Of a DNA stretch of 64,000 nt, positions 12,201 to 27,200 are shown piece after piece. Every line of letters begins with the position of its first letter. Within the stretch, counting starts at the first letter, position 1. The notes under the pieces are model-generated. The model saw nothing but the letters and a program-made list of their open reading frames with translations. It was not told where the DNA came from and did not search any database. The DNA is taken from NCBI GenBank assembly GCA_902728285.1, contig CACVBU010000970.1, positions 372,001 to 436,000 of the forward strand. Reading direction: 5' to 3'. The position numbers and the translations under genes were made by a program. This DNA is from Clytia hemisphaerica (Eukaryota > Cnidaria > Hydrozoa > Leptothecata > Clytiidae).

Positions 12201-15200
12201 GCACTACAGTCGCTACCAATAAAAATTAATCATAAAAAATTGGCCTTACATGTCCTCCCTTGGCATCAATACTTCTTTCACCAGCACTTTGTTCTAAATG
12301 GTGCGTCACACGAATCCAACTAACACGAAAAGAAGAGAGAGTACACATTATCTTTTTTCTTAAAAGGCTTGGGGACACGAGAAGTTGTTTTCGCGTTGCT
12401 ACAATAAAACATGCTCCAACCCACCAACACAATAAAAAAAGTGCATGTCTCATGGTTTCTTTTTTGTTTCATGGGATAAAAAGTGAGGGAAATACCCAAA
12501 AGACACGCTGATTTTGTCCCTGGGACAATGGAGCAAAATTGCTTCGAATCAATTTTTCTCCATTATCCTAGGGACAAAAGTGAGTGAAGCACAAATGTTT
12601 TTAAAATAAAAATGGGGTGGAGACACGAGAAAGCGTCTCAGGTTGGTGGGATGGAGCATGTTACATTGCACCAACGCGAAAAAAACTTCTGGTGTCCCCA
12701 AGCCTTAAGTTATTGAGTCAAAACTACATTCTAGGGGATCCACCCCTTCCCCCAATATCAATGTTGATGGCGGAGTCTTGTGAACGTGCAAAAATTCAAC
12801 TCCTACATTGATTTTTGGGGAAAAGGGGAGACTTGCCGTTGGAAAAGGGTTATCAGACACCAGACCTCTACAAAACCGCTGGTAATATAAGAAGCACAAA
12901 TTCGATCGTATTCCTTAGAGGATGCAAACATCCCGAAAATTGTCTTGGGGCAATAAAATCCTTAAATCCTTGAATATCCCATTATTCTTGTACAAGTTTT
13001 GACATTTTTCTATCTACTTGAATTGAAAAAAATATTTTGCGAATATCGCAGTTGGCAAACATTGTATTAATTTAGATGTTACGGGCGTTTTTGGACGTTA
13101 GATAGACATTTTGTACCAGTGACATAATCAGGAGCAAGATACGCACCTTCGTTCATAGGATTCCAGTTCTGTTTCAAGGAACTCGTTGTATCTCCCTTCG
13201 AGGTCTGGCTCACCGTTTTCTTGAAGCATCGACATGATACCAATCCTATGATGAAAAATGAGACCATGTTCTATTGGTTAGAAATGACGCAATTGAATTT
13301 AACCAGTAGAATTGCTTCATTTTATTTTGTGAAGCGAAACGGAACCGTAGCGTATGAACGTGATCCGAAAGATCAAAGAGTGTTGTAACTTCATACTTTC
13401 CTCGGAAGTTTGCAGCTTAAAAGTACTTCGTCGCATCGAGTTTAAAACTCCGAAGCGCCTAGAGATGAAACATTGGGATGGAAAATGAAGTCACTCATTT
13501 GCCATTCGAAACGCTTGACCCGCTTTGTGCCCGCCAGGTGAAATTTGTAACCAAATTGGATTAAATGGAAGAGCTAAATATACAAGAGCCATTGAAATTG
13601 GCTATTTTTCAATGAGTGCGGGACTTTTCAAACTCAAAATTCAGTTGGGACTCTCAAAAAGAATTATCCAATTCGTTTTGCAATAGGGATGAAATGTGTT
13701 TTTAACTAGAGGTAATTGGTTCAGCGAACCTATCAAGTGAGGATGTTGTCCCACAAAGTCCAAGCTGTTTGGTGAATTAATTGAAACAGTACTTCTTAGA
13801 TTGTTTCATTAAGGATTTTTGGCGACACCAAGTGAGTGGACGATGGCTTGTCATGCTTAATACATTTTCAAAGGAATTAATCATTGAAATAGAATTAAGT
13901 GTGTCCAAGTCGTGTTTATATAAATAATACGTTTGACCACAGCACAATAAATGAATTCTGCTTGAAAAATGTTATTTAATAACCCTTAAATGAGGTTTTT
14001 GATGGTTAAGACGTATGCAAGATCGCATTACAAGCTATTCAACACGAAAACAATTAATTTAACACAGTTTGAAAGTTGTGTAAGGGCAAGTAAAACAGTA
14101 AAACAGTTCATTTAGCAGCAAGAAGGAGAGAGGAGCTAACAAACGTTGTCTACGAAATATTTGATACGGTTGAAAACAACACAAACATATTTTCAAAGAT
14201 TTTTATCCATATAATACTGGATTAAATAATTCATCCGGCTGCTGATTGATTTTATATGACTTGGGTGGAGCTAGAAAATTCTTTGAGGAAAAGTTTGAAA
14301 AGGTCGGAAAAAAGCTTGTGAAAGTTTTTAGAGATGGAAGAAAATCGTCAGGAAGGAATGAACGATTTATCCAAAAACACATTGGAGATCAATCAACTAG
14401 CTGAATCCTTTGCCAAGGAGAGGACAGAGTTTGAAAACAAGATAGACCAGCAAAACCAACGTATCGACATTCTACAACAATCCATTGAGAATCTACTCCA
14501 AAGAATGGAGAAAATGGAGATATGCCATAATGAAGTGAAACATATTGTCGAAAAGCAAGGACAACTCGATGCTGTGGACACCGAAAAGCTGGGCCACGTT
14601 GATTTGAATCCGAATGAAAATTTACAGAGACAAACAACTGATTTTAATGATCAATCCCAAAACAAGCAGAAATCTAATAGTGACCAGACGGTGGGAGTGT
14701 GTAAACATTCTATTGGAAATATCGAAAGACATTCGAAAAAGACACTTTCAGTTGGACAAAAACTCGATGAGCGTATCTTGATTGAACTTGAGCAGGAGGA
14801 GGAAGTCAATCTACATAAAAACGAGGCCGACTCTGCAAAAGAGAGGGAAGTTGCATCGAATGGTAATGACAAAATCCCTCAGCTTGAAAATACCATTAAG
14901 AATCTAACACAAGAAATAACGAATCTGAAAGAGTTTGCCCACAGAATCAGTAACCTTCACTCAACATTGAGTCATCCAGAGGTGTCCGAGAAAGCTTGGA
15001 CAGTATCCTATCTCCGAAAAGAAGATTACAACAAGAGAACAGAGATTCTAAAATGGAACAGGTTTCTGGAGAATCTCAAAGCATCCAACACCAATGACTG
15101 CAAATACCTTAAAGAGCTAAATGATACCATATTGAGATACGGGAATCTCGTTTATAGTAACGAATGGAGGTGGAGACTATTGAGACTCTCCACTGCAATG

Positions 15201-18200
15201 GAAGTTGGACAATTCTTAGGTAACTTCATCAAAATAGGTGCCATATTTCATATTAAAAACATATCAGTTAAAGTGTTCACTAAATTGAAGGATTTTAATA
15301 AAGAGATTTTAAATGGGAATTGGAATCGTTTAACACATTACTTGGCAACTTATGTCGATGAAGATGAAAAGTTTTTCCGAGTTGCGTTGAAAGTTGATGG
15401 TTGCCAAAGAGTATCGATTCTCCATTGGAAAGATGAGAGAAAGAGAAAAGAGTTACCGAAAGATGGTCGATTTGTTTTGGTGGATGAACATTATTCTGTG
15501 CTCGGATATCGAATGTTAGAAGTGGAATTCTAATGGTGTATAGTTAATGAAGATGTTATTTGTTTTTTTAATAGACTTTTGAGAGATTTATAATTTTAAG
15601 GAACATAAAAAACAATGAATATTTAGTTTTTACGTATATGTATATTATACTACACATGTTTGAGTTTTTATCTTATTTTTATCAAACGGTCTTATCACTT
15701 AAAACACGCAAGGGGAGGGAAGACAAATTTGTCGAGTTAAGGAAATTTCGAGATATGGAGTACGGTTTGCAAGGCATTGTTAACTGAAGGGACTAGAAAA
15801 CTTGTTCGAGTTCAGGAGACAATTGGATTAGACGTTTTTTTATAAGAACAAACTATATAAGAACATAAGGCTTTGTGGACCCTAAAACACATATTTTCTA
15901 TTTATCATTTTCAGGAATATAAAAAAAACAATGAATTTTTAAATGAATTTATCACTTCAATATAACTATTACTGTAAGAGTTCTATTTCGAATCTTTCCG
16001 AGTGGCAATAAGAGTGGACTATTGCTAAGGAGCCCAAATTCTCCATTGACAGGATGTCAATGTTAATTTTATAGGTGCAGATGTTAATTTCTTTTGAATC
16101 TTTATTATAAGAATTTATATTCTAATGATCGCTTTCTAACTTGTATTGTTTTGCTTAATTTCAATTTGAACAGTCTTTGTTAACTACCTCGAAAATTAAT
16201 CATGGCTTCATTAGCATGTTCTTTACAAATCAATTAGCGACTTTATATGAATCATTAAAGATGTAGCATTCATTAAATGGAAGAGAAGAGGATTATTTTT
16301 AATTTGATCGCTTTTTCTGGAACTATGTTAAAGGTTTTGTTTTTACCTAAGTGTTTCAGTTTCTTATAGACACATTTTTTCATACCAGGGCAGTGTCTGC
16401 CTATTGTTATATCAGCTGATATAAGCAAAAAATGTTTTTCTTTCCTCTTTCTGACCAATCTTGCTCCACATCCGTGCCAATTCAATATCAAAAAAGCTTG
16501 TGAATTAAAATTGATCAGTAAGCAAACGACATCACTCTTATTTAAAAACAAAACCTTTAACATAGAATTCCTCTAATTGATCTGCAACGTCTTAAAATGT
16601 ACGATAAACACAATTCAATAAGAATGAGAAAGGCCCTACCCTAAATAGTCATTTACAGAACAAACATTTGGATCTTTACAACTTTGTTTATATATGATTG
16701 TCAATTTTTATTACGTCTTCAGGTGTTCTCAACTTTTCTAAGGTTACGAGCCTTAAAATTATTCCTAAACTATTCTTATTTTCCGCTTCTCATGCGTGAA
16801 TCTCTAGCGAATCGCGCGTTCAGCAAAACCTAAGAAAGTTTTTGCATGTTTGTGATATTTGGTCTCTAAAATAAATATATAACTTATTATATTTTGCTCT
16901 TATAAAAAAATGATTAGTTCTCAGTTCCCGTCAACAGGAAGCCCTCATAAAATACTCTATAATTCGAATCTTTCAGTGTTCCAAACTGGACTCGAATTAG
17001 CGAGAGCTATCTGTAAAAGTAAGAACGTCTGCGACCGCAGTCGGAGGCGATTCGAAGGCTCCTCTTTCGATAGCTATCTACCCGAAGGTAGGGGAGGGCG
17101 CCACTCTCTCCTTGGATTGCTCCACTTACCCTTGATCCTTCTCTTAATTGGTGAACATCAAGCAGAGAGACATCAAGTACCATTTTGGGAATCTTTGGTA
17201 TGACCCGGCTAGTGGGTTGAACCCATAACCTTGCGCACAGTAACCGGATGCCCTACCACTGCACTACGGTCGGTAAAAAATAAATTGAAAACTCACTTGT
17301 GTAAACTTTTAACAATATAATTGTAGTTGTTCAGCATGAAGATTGATTGGAGCGCTGATGTGTCATAAATCTTTGATTTCTGCATCAAGTTACCACTCAG
17401 ACTGCCAAGAATTTTTGCTGTAATAAGAAGGAAAAAGAACTTTGGTAAAATTTCTAAAGTGAATTTAAAGTATGATATATTTTAGGTGGCCCTAATAAAA
17501 GTCACATGAACTATTTTTCGCGAGTTAAGCTCTCGCAAAGAATTCAAATGAGGATTTTTACCAAAACCCATAGGAAAATGAAAGGAATTAGGTGAAAAAG
17601 AGGTCGACTCGCGAAATTTGGTGCGTGCGAAAATATATTTACGAAAGATATTCAATAGGTAAAAGATTGTTATTGAGATTTATTAACCCGAGGTGATGCA
17701 AAACAGGCCAAAATAAGAAAAGTGCTGTAAAGCCAGTGCCGGGTAGAGGGTCAGGAAAAGCTCGAATACTAAACATAGAAATTGAACAACAAATTCAAAT
17801 ACAAAGAACCTACACATGTACGATGATGCAGTCCGCTTGATAGAATAGGCGTCAAGTACAGCCTTTGATGCATTTGGATCTAAAAAAATTAGAGAAAATA
17901 GTTGAGACCAAAGCAAAACAGGATTTTATGGGTACCGGCTCTAATTTGAAAATAATTTAATCTGAATCGAGTGGAACTGATTTGAATCCTTTCAAAATTC
18001 AAACTAATTCTCAGGTTCCGTCAAGAGAAAATCAGCGTAGAATGCTCTCAATTATTCGAATCTCTCCAAAAGTCAATTTTCAATATTTATTATTATATAA
18101 TAAGAAAATGATGAAAGGTTTTACCATTTGAGGAAACAATAGCGGCTGTAGTATCCAAATACCCATTCAACTCTTCTAAGAAAATCATGACCTGAAAACC

Positions 18201-21200
18201 GAAAAGAAAAACATTAAAGAGAAAACCCAGTCGTGAAGCAATTTGTTTGAAACTACTCTCGGGTACCTCTAATAGCCATCCTCTTCACTAAAAATTTTCC
18301 ACCCAGGACATTCTTATTCCAGCCCCCCCCCCGCTTATTAACTTTGGGGAAATGTTTTTGAAAGTTCCCTCTTTTGTCCTAATTCTGCTGTATTAGCCCC
18401 CTTTAAAAAGATTTTCCACCCAGGACATTTTTATTCCAATAACCCCCGAGATGAGATTTTTTCCAACCCATCCCCGGCTATTAGGTACCCGAGAGTAATA
18501 GGTACCCGAGAGTAATTGGCCCTTTATGGGCTACTGGGAAAAGGGTCGATTTTGGAGCATCATCCAGTATACTTAATCAGTATCAGCAGTCGAAAATTCA
18601 ACGAATGTTTACAAGAAAATCTCATTTAACAGGGTCAGTTGTAGGAGCCAAAAAGCCAAAAGTTCTTACTATAAGCTGAAGTTTTGACGCTTTCCATTGT
18701 ACAGTGGATATAGTAAAAACACCCCTATCTCACAGCCCCGGTGAAACTATTTTCCTCAGTGGGGATAAAAATTCCTATTGAAATCTCAATTGGGATAGAA
18801 AATCTATTGTTCAAAGGTTAAAAAATCCAGTGGGGATGGTTTTGGAGTGCAATGTTCAAGCATTTAATTTCGAGTGGGGATGAAATAGACTTCAATTTCC
18901 CAGTGAGGCTAAAATTCATATTTCTCAGTGGGGCTGGGGTCCCAGCGGGTCTTTGATACAGGGGTGTGTAAAAAGGCGGGAACACTTACGAATACTTAAC
19001 AATACTCACGTTACTGGTGACTTGGTGAACGGTCCCATCTTTCGGCATATTGCCATGCTTCTCTGGCTCCTGTAAGAAAAAATGAAACAACCAAAAATGA
19101 ATTGACTGACTGAAGTGATACATAGTAGGCTTGTTATAAAAGAAATTGTTTATTTTGAGTCTGTGCTGAAGTACTCTAAGGCATGTAGATTAAAATTCAA
19201 AGCAGTGCCAAAAATAATCTTAAGCCTGTGAAATCACCAAAATTTGACGAAATTTATATTTTAAAAAGTTAATTCGCAACACTGCATTATGTGAAAGGCT
19301 TCATTTTTTTTTCACAAATTAACGTGCACTTTATTTAATCCAATCTAAATACCTTTAAACGTTCGATGAACTCGTTTAATATCTTCAAACCCTGGTTAGA
19401 AAAAAAAAACATATCATTACTGGTGAAAGGACTGACCGGGCGTCACCCTTTCATTGGGATTTTGTCTTTTGGATTTTCGGACCCTTTAGTTTAGTTCTTA
19501 TTCGGTTAGCTTTACCTTCCTTATTACGAGCTTGATGAATAAAGCACTTAATTAAACAATTCTTCTGAAGCTTATAAATATATACGAAATGGGTCTTCTT
19601 CAAGCAGATGAGATGGAGTATTTATAAGATACTTTAATAATTGGCCATCTGAAGTAATAAAAATGACCCGTTCTTTAGAAAAAGTAACAAAATCTATATA
19701 TTAATAGCCGTAGTCTGTATGTGTGTTTGTTTTTTGTGTGTCACTTTCGTTTTCGCAAGCAATGTTTTGTTCTTTTAAAAGATGACTTTTGCTTCTTGCT
19801 CCACAAATGTGTTAAATCAGATTCGCGCCGTTTCAAGACTTTGAGTTGTTCGATAAGTTTGTTTTGATTGATAGATTAGACTTTTTCTTCTTTTTTTTTT
19901 CTTTTCTTTTGTTTTATGTTTTCGAATGTAATTAACGACCTTATTTGATTTGAGACATTCGAATTCTTTTCAAAACAAAAGAAAATCTTTTAAACAGAAT
20001 CTGTTAAAGAAAAAAACAAATTTAAAATAAAACATAAGAATCACAAGATAAGTTTGTTAGAACAACAGCAACATTAAAAATACATCCAAAAGGCGGTAAA
20101 AACTAGAGTTTTTTCTTCGTAAAAAAGGGACCTTTAAAAATCTATGTCGATAATTATTTTGCTGTAAATCTAAGTCATTGTTGAATTTTAAAAGTTATGA
20201 CGAAGTTATTTTATAAAAAGCAACATAAAATTGCGCTATCAAGCTTTTTTGTCTGCGTGCCCTAGCTGCCTTTCGGAGGGACTATGGTTGCGAGCTGACT
20301 TTCGGCCCTGCCCATCGGACCCTTAGCAGAATAAAGAAGATAAGAAACAAGGGAAATTGTGTGAATTTTAATTCACCTTTTGGGGCTAATTTGACCAAAT
20401 TTCTATCTTTCCTATTTTTCCGATTCTTAGGGGGACTGAAGTTTGATTTTCTGATTTTTCAAACTGCCATGTTTCAAAAAAGGCACCCTAAAAGCCGGCA
20501 CATACCCATACCCTTCTCTTGCCTAAGTACCTCCCCCCCCCCGGGCTGCCTTTTCCGACGAATCTCGTGTCATGTCTATTATTTCACACCGCTTATCTTG
20601 ACATCAAAGTTTTCCTAAACATCAAGAACTACGGCAAATGTAACGCGAACGAAGCGAGAAAAAATTCTAATTGCAGAGCCGTCTCGGACATGGCTGGTCG
20701 CCGGTATGGTGTAATATGGGAATGACGCCCTTCCTGGGGCCCTTCCTGCTTACTGATCATTTTTGCCACAAAAATCTTTTTCAAAATATGGGAGGGATAG
20801 AGTCAAACTTTGAAGAGAATTCTTCCCTTTAATTTTGATTTCATCGTGTTTAAGCCACCTTCCCAACATCCAAATTACTTTAAATGCGTTCAGCAAACAG
20901 CTAAACGGGCGTGCGACGCCGGGTACCGGCTAGTTGTTTTATAACTGGTTAACGACCAACCAAATCAAATAAGAGCTTGTAAAAACTCCATCTCGTCCCC
21001 CTTCAAAAGAGAGCTATCCATTCTCTGATCCCAAATTTGTAAGAGTAATTTCCCAGTCATTCATAAAATTCTCAATCCTCTAACGTTAGTTTAATGGATT
21101 TCGGATTATAGACAAATCTGTATTTTGATAACAGAACAGCCTTACATACCGTATCGTCCACCAGTTGACCAACACTTAGAAACTTCTTTCGTGTGTCTAC

Positions 21201-24200
21201 ATTCACACCCTGAAAATGAAAATGAAAAACAGTAAGGTTAATATACATCATCCATAAATTTGTAACATATCAATCATTAAACCGCTACCAAAACAATTCA
21301 CGAATAACAATAAAAAACGTTCAACGTGCGTATATATTGAATCCAGTGCAAAAGTGTTATCAAAGTAACCTGGCTTTGTGAATGTGGACGAATGTCATGA
21401 AAAGTATTTGAAGTCTTTTCGCGATAAACCTGCATTCTTTTTAGCTTTCTTTATCCCCCTTAAGAGTTATTTCCATATTTTAGAAAGAGGAGGGCGCATA
21501 TATCGTGATCAGACTTGTGTTAGTTTGTCCAGCATCGGGTCTTTCTTTAGAATGCTATCCGAGGTATTGTATTAGTGGGGTCGTTTAGCATAATTTACGG
21601 GAAAACAATATGATCTAGCTGAAACTTTCTCCAGACCTTCTCTATAGGATGGTTATGCCTCAGATAATAGAAATGTCCCAAAAAAAGGATGTTCCACCAG
21701 TGGGATTTTAGGGGAATTTTTCCTGAGGTATAAGCATCCTATAGAGAAGATCTGGAGAAAGTTTCAGCTAGATCTTATTTTTTTCCTACAAACAGCCTGT
21801 ATTTTTGTAACACGACCACACTATATGTCCGTTAGACCTTCGTGCCGTTTCGGCTTCTTGTTTCTTTATTAAGGTCCAACTTACTGGAAAAAGCGCTAAA
21901 GTTACAACACTGGAATACTAGTACAGTTAGGAAACTAATTTATAAGGAAGCGAGTTTTGTTCCTGGAGTTCCATTTACGCACCTTTAGTAAGGGGTCAAA
22001 GTCTGATTTCACCAAACTCAAACATTTGGCCAACGGTAAAATGACTTGAATTGCCGTATGATCCAATTTTGATACTTTTCGTGCATTCAAACAGACGTTC
22101 TAGAAAAGAAAATAAAAACAATCATTTCTACTGCTTTTTACTGCTATTATTGATATAGACATTAGAAAGTGAAGACTAGAGTCTTCTTCTGATTGAGCTT
22201 TGCTGAGTCCAGTGAAATAGACTAGATAATCTCGCCATGTTGAAATTTTTCACTTTCGTTTTCAGAAATAATAACATCTGTCACAATGCCATCCAGTCTA
22301 TTAAATAATGATGGGCTAAAGAATACTTTTTGTAACAAAACACTTTACACCCGATAGAATCTCTATACTTACAGGGAATTCTAAGGAGTCCCTAAGGATT
22401 ATAAGGCCACCCACCAACCAATGTTAAGTAATGAAAAAAAGATCGGTCCAAGATAATGAAACAAAGCACAAAACAACAGAAAATAACCTCAGCATCAGTA
22501 TAGTACATTGAAAGAGTTTGTTGAACCAAATGACTGAAGACAGGAACTTGTCGTTCGGCTGGTATGATTGTTTGCATTAACTGCTTCTCGCTCTGTTAAT
22601 GAAAAGAATTAAGGAAGAAGATAGAATGTGAGATACGAAAAAAAATTCGAAATTCATCTCCGTAGAATGTCCACCAACAACAAGCTGGAGTTTTTACAAG
22701 CTCTTATTTGATTTGGTTGGTCGCTAAGATGTAATAAAAAGAATCTTATTACTTTTTCTAAAGAACGCGTCATCTCTATCACTTTAAATGACCAATTAGT
22801 GAAGTATCTTGTAAAAACTCCAAGGCATCTCCCAACAATAGAAGCAAAACCATTTTTTCAGAGAGAATATTTCATGGGGAATTAGCTGCAAACCAGCCAA
22901 TGAACGCAAACTGTACCAAGGAACGATATATGTGATATAAAAATATACTATTGCAATACATGAGCTAATAGAGTAGTATCACCTAACCAAATATGATTGG
23001 GAAAATCGTCCGAAAGAATGTAAACTAACCTGCATGAGCTTGAGTAGAGCATAGGTGCATTTGATGAAGGTGTTCACTTCCCTATTCCTAAAAAGGAAGA
23101 GTTTTTGTCAGGGTTCACACCACACTTTATAAAAAGATGAGTTATAAAAGGATGGGTTATACAAATCTAACATCAAAATTGATATCTCTGATCGGAATAA
23201 ATCTAAAATCTCAGCCTCAGCTCTTGTTTTGACTCTTGTTTAGCTTAGATAGGAGCTGGTTCCAAAAAAACAAAAACATATATGTTATAAAAAGATGGGT
23301 TATATAAATCCGATATCTAAATTAACATATCTCGGGAGGGAATACTTATAATAATTCTGAAATTCGCACGTCAAGTCTCAGGTCTTGATTTGACTCATCA
23401 CGAGTTTATACAGTAGCTAGTCCCACTGAATCCCAAAAAAAAAAACACAATAAACGAACAGAAAGGTTTTTAAATAATTGGTAACAAAAAGTGACTTACT
23501 CGTCCTCTTCGGTGTTGTCAGTATTCGATTTACTCCCTTTCACACCATACATACCTTCAATGAGGAGGAAAAAAATATTTTTCTTGAAATAAAGAAATAA
23601 TGTGCGATTTTGAAATGAAAGACAATGGAAAGAAAAATTTAAATAAATGTCTAAAATTATTTTCTCGCAAAATGGGTTTTTCCAGAAAAAAATTTTGATA
23701 TTAGGGGTGGAGGAAATAAAATTGTTGTCAATTTACCGCCCGGACATTGTGACTTTTGACCCCCGGACAGCAGGTCTTACCCCTGGATAAGCATCAGTTG
23801 CTCCATGGAAATCAAAATTACCCTCGAACAGAGCAAAATTGCCCACAAACGAGCAAGTCCCCCCTCCCCCGGACAACGCAAATTTTGTAAATTTTTAAAT
23901 ACCCTTAACCCCAATGTACATTTTCTGGAAGAGCCCATTACATCAAATCAAACCTTACTTTCGATATGTTGTCTTGTGGATCTCCTTGGTCCCCTGAGAA
24001 AAAATAAACCATGCATTGTCTTGATTGAGCAGATGTTGGATATTTTTGATAATGATAAATATTATCAAAATAGTTGAACTACTCTTAAAATATACGTTTT
24101 TTTATAACAACATCCAAAATTTTTAAAGCTTTTGGGATGTTCTTAACTTTTTGGGTTTCAAGCCTTAAAGTGTTCTTAACTTTTTGGGTTTCAAGCCTTA

Positions 24201-27200
24201 AAATGTTCTTAAAATTTTCTTACTTTCATCATTTTGTGACCATTTTTATCCATTTTCCTAAGAAAACGGGTGTTTTTGAGTCCGTAAAGCCTTAACATTT
24301 TAGCCATCGAGGCTTTTATGTTCTTATAAAGTTTGTTCTTATAAAAAACGTGTAGGTGACGAGAATGGAAAAATTCAGAGTTACAATCTTTTCCGTTGGA
24401 AGACGTCTGTTTGTCTTCTGCTTCCCGTTGGTGCAGCTGAAAAATCAAGATTGTCCAAAATATATTCCTTATACGCAAAAAAAAATAACACTTAAATATA
24501 TAGCATGAAAAAATCAATACCTATCTGTTGACGAAGACAGAACCCAGCTAACACTCACATCTAACGTCGAATGGACGTTGTGAACGTTAGATAAACGTTG
24601 AAACAATGTTGTTGTTGTCAGCTGGGAATAGAGGCCTACTTTTCGGAAGAACAGTTCTTAACAACTGAACCCAAAAACTACTTTAATCGGATTAACTTTC
24701 GCGAGATTAAATTTCGCGATTTCGCGGATTTTTGCCATTTTCACAAAATTTAAACTCGCGAAAACACGTGAGATTCCTGACTCACGAAATTAAATCCACC
24801 ACAAAATTTTAAAAATCGCATTTTCGGCGGAGAAACCAGTCCAAAGTCTCCAACTTGGGTATAGAATGGCTATTTTTTAGTTGTTTTCAGGTTTATTCTC
24901 GTAATTGAATCCACGCGAAATCTTTCAAAACCCTGACTCACAAAATTCAATCCAGAACATTTCGCGATTTTATTTGCTCGCGAAATTTATCCGATTAAAG
25001 TAGCCAGAGCAGTCCCAAGAAAAAAGAGACGATGAAATCGTTGGTATAGATCATTGGTTGAAATAGTTCAAAATAAAAGACAAAGTCCTTTACCAATCGA
25101 ACATTTTATTTTCACATGACATTATGCCTGAAACTTAAAATTTAAAAATCAGCGAGTCAATCATAATACCTGGTTGCTTCTTTTTGCCAATAAGATTCTA
25201 AAACGAAAATGAACAGAAATGAGGTTTTCCTATAGCGAGCACCTCGCTCAAGTAAAAAAAACATGCAATGTAAAGCTAAAAATTAAGATTTGATATGAAT
25301 ACCAATAAACACTTACCTCATAATTGAACTTGAAGTCATCTTCTTTCACTCTAAAATATAACAGATGTACACAGAAATCTGCAACAAATTCTTTCAGCAA
25401 GTACGAAAGCATCCATCGAGGACCTTTTTTCAAACATCTGTTTCCCAGGCATAGGCTTACTGGAAAATTCAATCTGTTGGCCAGAATTTCAAAATTCTTA
25501 TTTCTAGAAATTAAGATCTGTTTCTCCTCGAAACCAAACTTTTAATCTTAACCCTATTCATACTAGGCTTTTAGGGGCGGTTCAGAACTAGGGGGGCTTT
25601 TCCTGTACCACCCCTTAACTTTTGATCTAGTGGGTCTTTTTGGATGAAATTTGGCACACAAGATCCTTGTGACGTAAGGTAACAATTTTTTTGATGACGT
25701 CACTCATCATGCCCAAAGTGAGCAAAAACCGAAAATTTCCTTTGTTCTTGTAAATAGCTATTGTATTCTAACAGAGGCTTTAGAAAAAAGTTGCCTGAGT
25801 TTAAAATGCTCATTTTATCCTAAATATTCAATAAATTACGGTTTAAAAGATATATTTGACAATGAAAATAACTTTGTATTGGAAAAGTGTCAATTTTTGT
25901 GACACCTTACTGTCAGAAATGTCATCATGCTCAAGGTGTGAAAATATTTAGGTGTCAAATTTTTTTTTATTTTGAAGCTAAATAAAAGTTAGGAATTTAC
26001 AGAAAATTTCACGGCAAAAGCTCTATTATTTCAGGAGCTATTAGCAATAGTTTGACCTCCGAACAGAAAGAGCCCCCCCCCCCCAGTCTATGGTAGCCCA
26101 TCGGTATCAACGTTGTTTTTAGAGCATTTAGAACAAAAAAGTCAAAATTTAAGATAAAAAAATAAAAAAGTAAAAAAAAATTTCAAAAAATTTAAAAAAA
26201 AAATTAAAAATTAATTAATTCCTGGGCTACGGGGTCTAATTTCTTAATCGCAATCTATGGTTGTCTTGATACTTTTTCAAGAAAAATTATTTTCCTGAGA
26301 GTTTGGACCTCGAACTCTGACCCTAACTTGATTGGCAGATTTTATATGGAATATTTGCTGGATTCAAAACAAATTCCTACATATCTCAGAGTAGATAGAG
26401 GTACAGAAATTGGAACCATGGGGACAATTCAAGCCTTCCTTACTGATGAATTTGGAAACATGGAAGATCCTTTGAACTCTGTTGAAATTGGTCCATCAAC
26501 TTCAAACAAGATAGAACGTTGGTGGAAAGAACTTCATGAACGCATGGAACGTTATATCAAAGAACAATTGAATTTTCTTCTACGATCTCATGCATATAAT
26601 CCCAACAGTGAAATCGACAAAAAAGTAATGGCTTATATTTTTGTCCCAGTTGTCCAACGTGAGTGCGACATTTTTGCAAGAGGCTGGAATGCTCATCGAG
26701 TTAGGCATCAAGCAGGTGTTATTCTACCAGCAGGTGTCCCTAATCATATCTTCAATTTTCCAGAGAAATACAATGCTGAGGACCAGCATATTCCGATCAC
26801 TGAAAACTCCCTGTTAGAAGTTAGCGCCCTTGCCAAGCTTGATGAAGGACCATCACACTATATCAACGAAGAAGATCAGCAAGTTTTTTCAAACCATTTG
26901 GCACACCCTCAAGATATTTTATGTAAGGATTTAGTGGATACATACTTAAAAAGCTGTGTCACTTAGAACTTGACTGTTTTTGAGAGATATTTAACCCTAT
27001 CTGCCTGAGGGTTTCGGGGACTTGTGCTGCTCCGATATGGCACATTTAGGCCCCCTTGAATAATTCCTGATAGGGTGATTCAGATTTCATGAAACTTTGC
27101 ACACTTATATTAAGAACAAATCACGAAAAATGGGATGGAACTTTTAAACAGAATAAATACCATTCACAAAGAGTTTTTTGACTCATTTTTTCTGGTATTG

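Noticed and set aside
16910..17203. 97-aa ORF
   Set aside because: It overlaps SINE-like sequence adjoining the tRNA-derived head at 17201 and has no recognisable protein feature.
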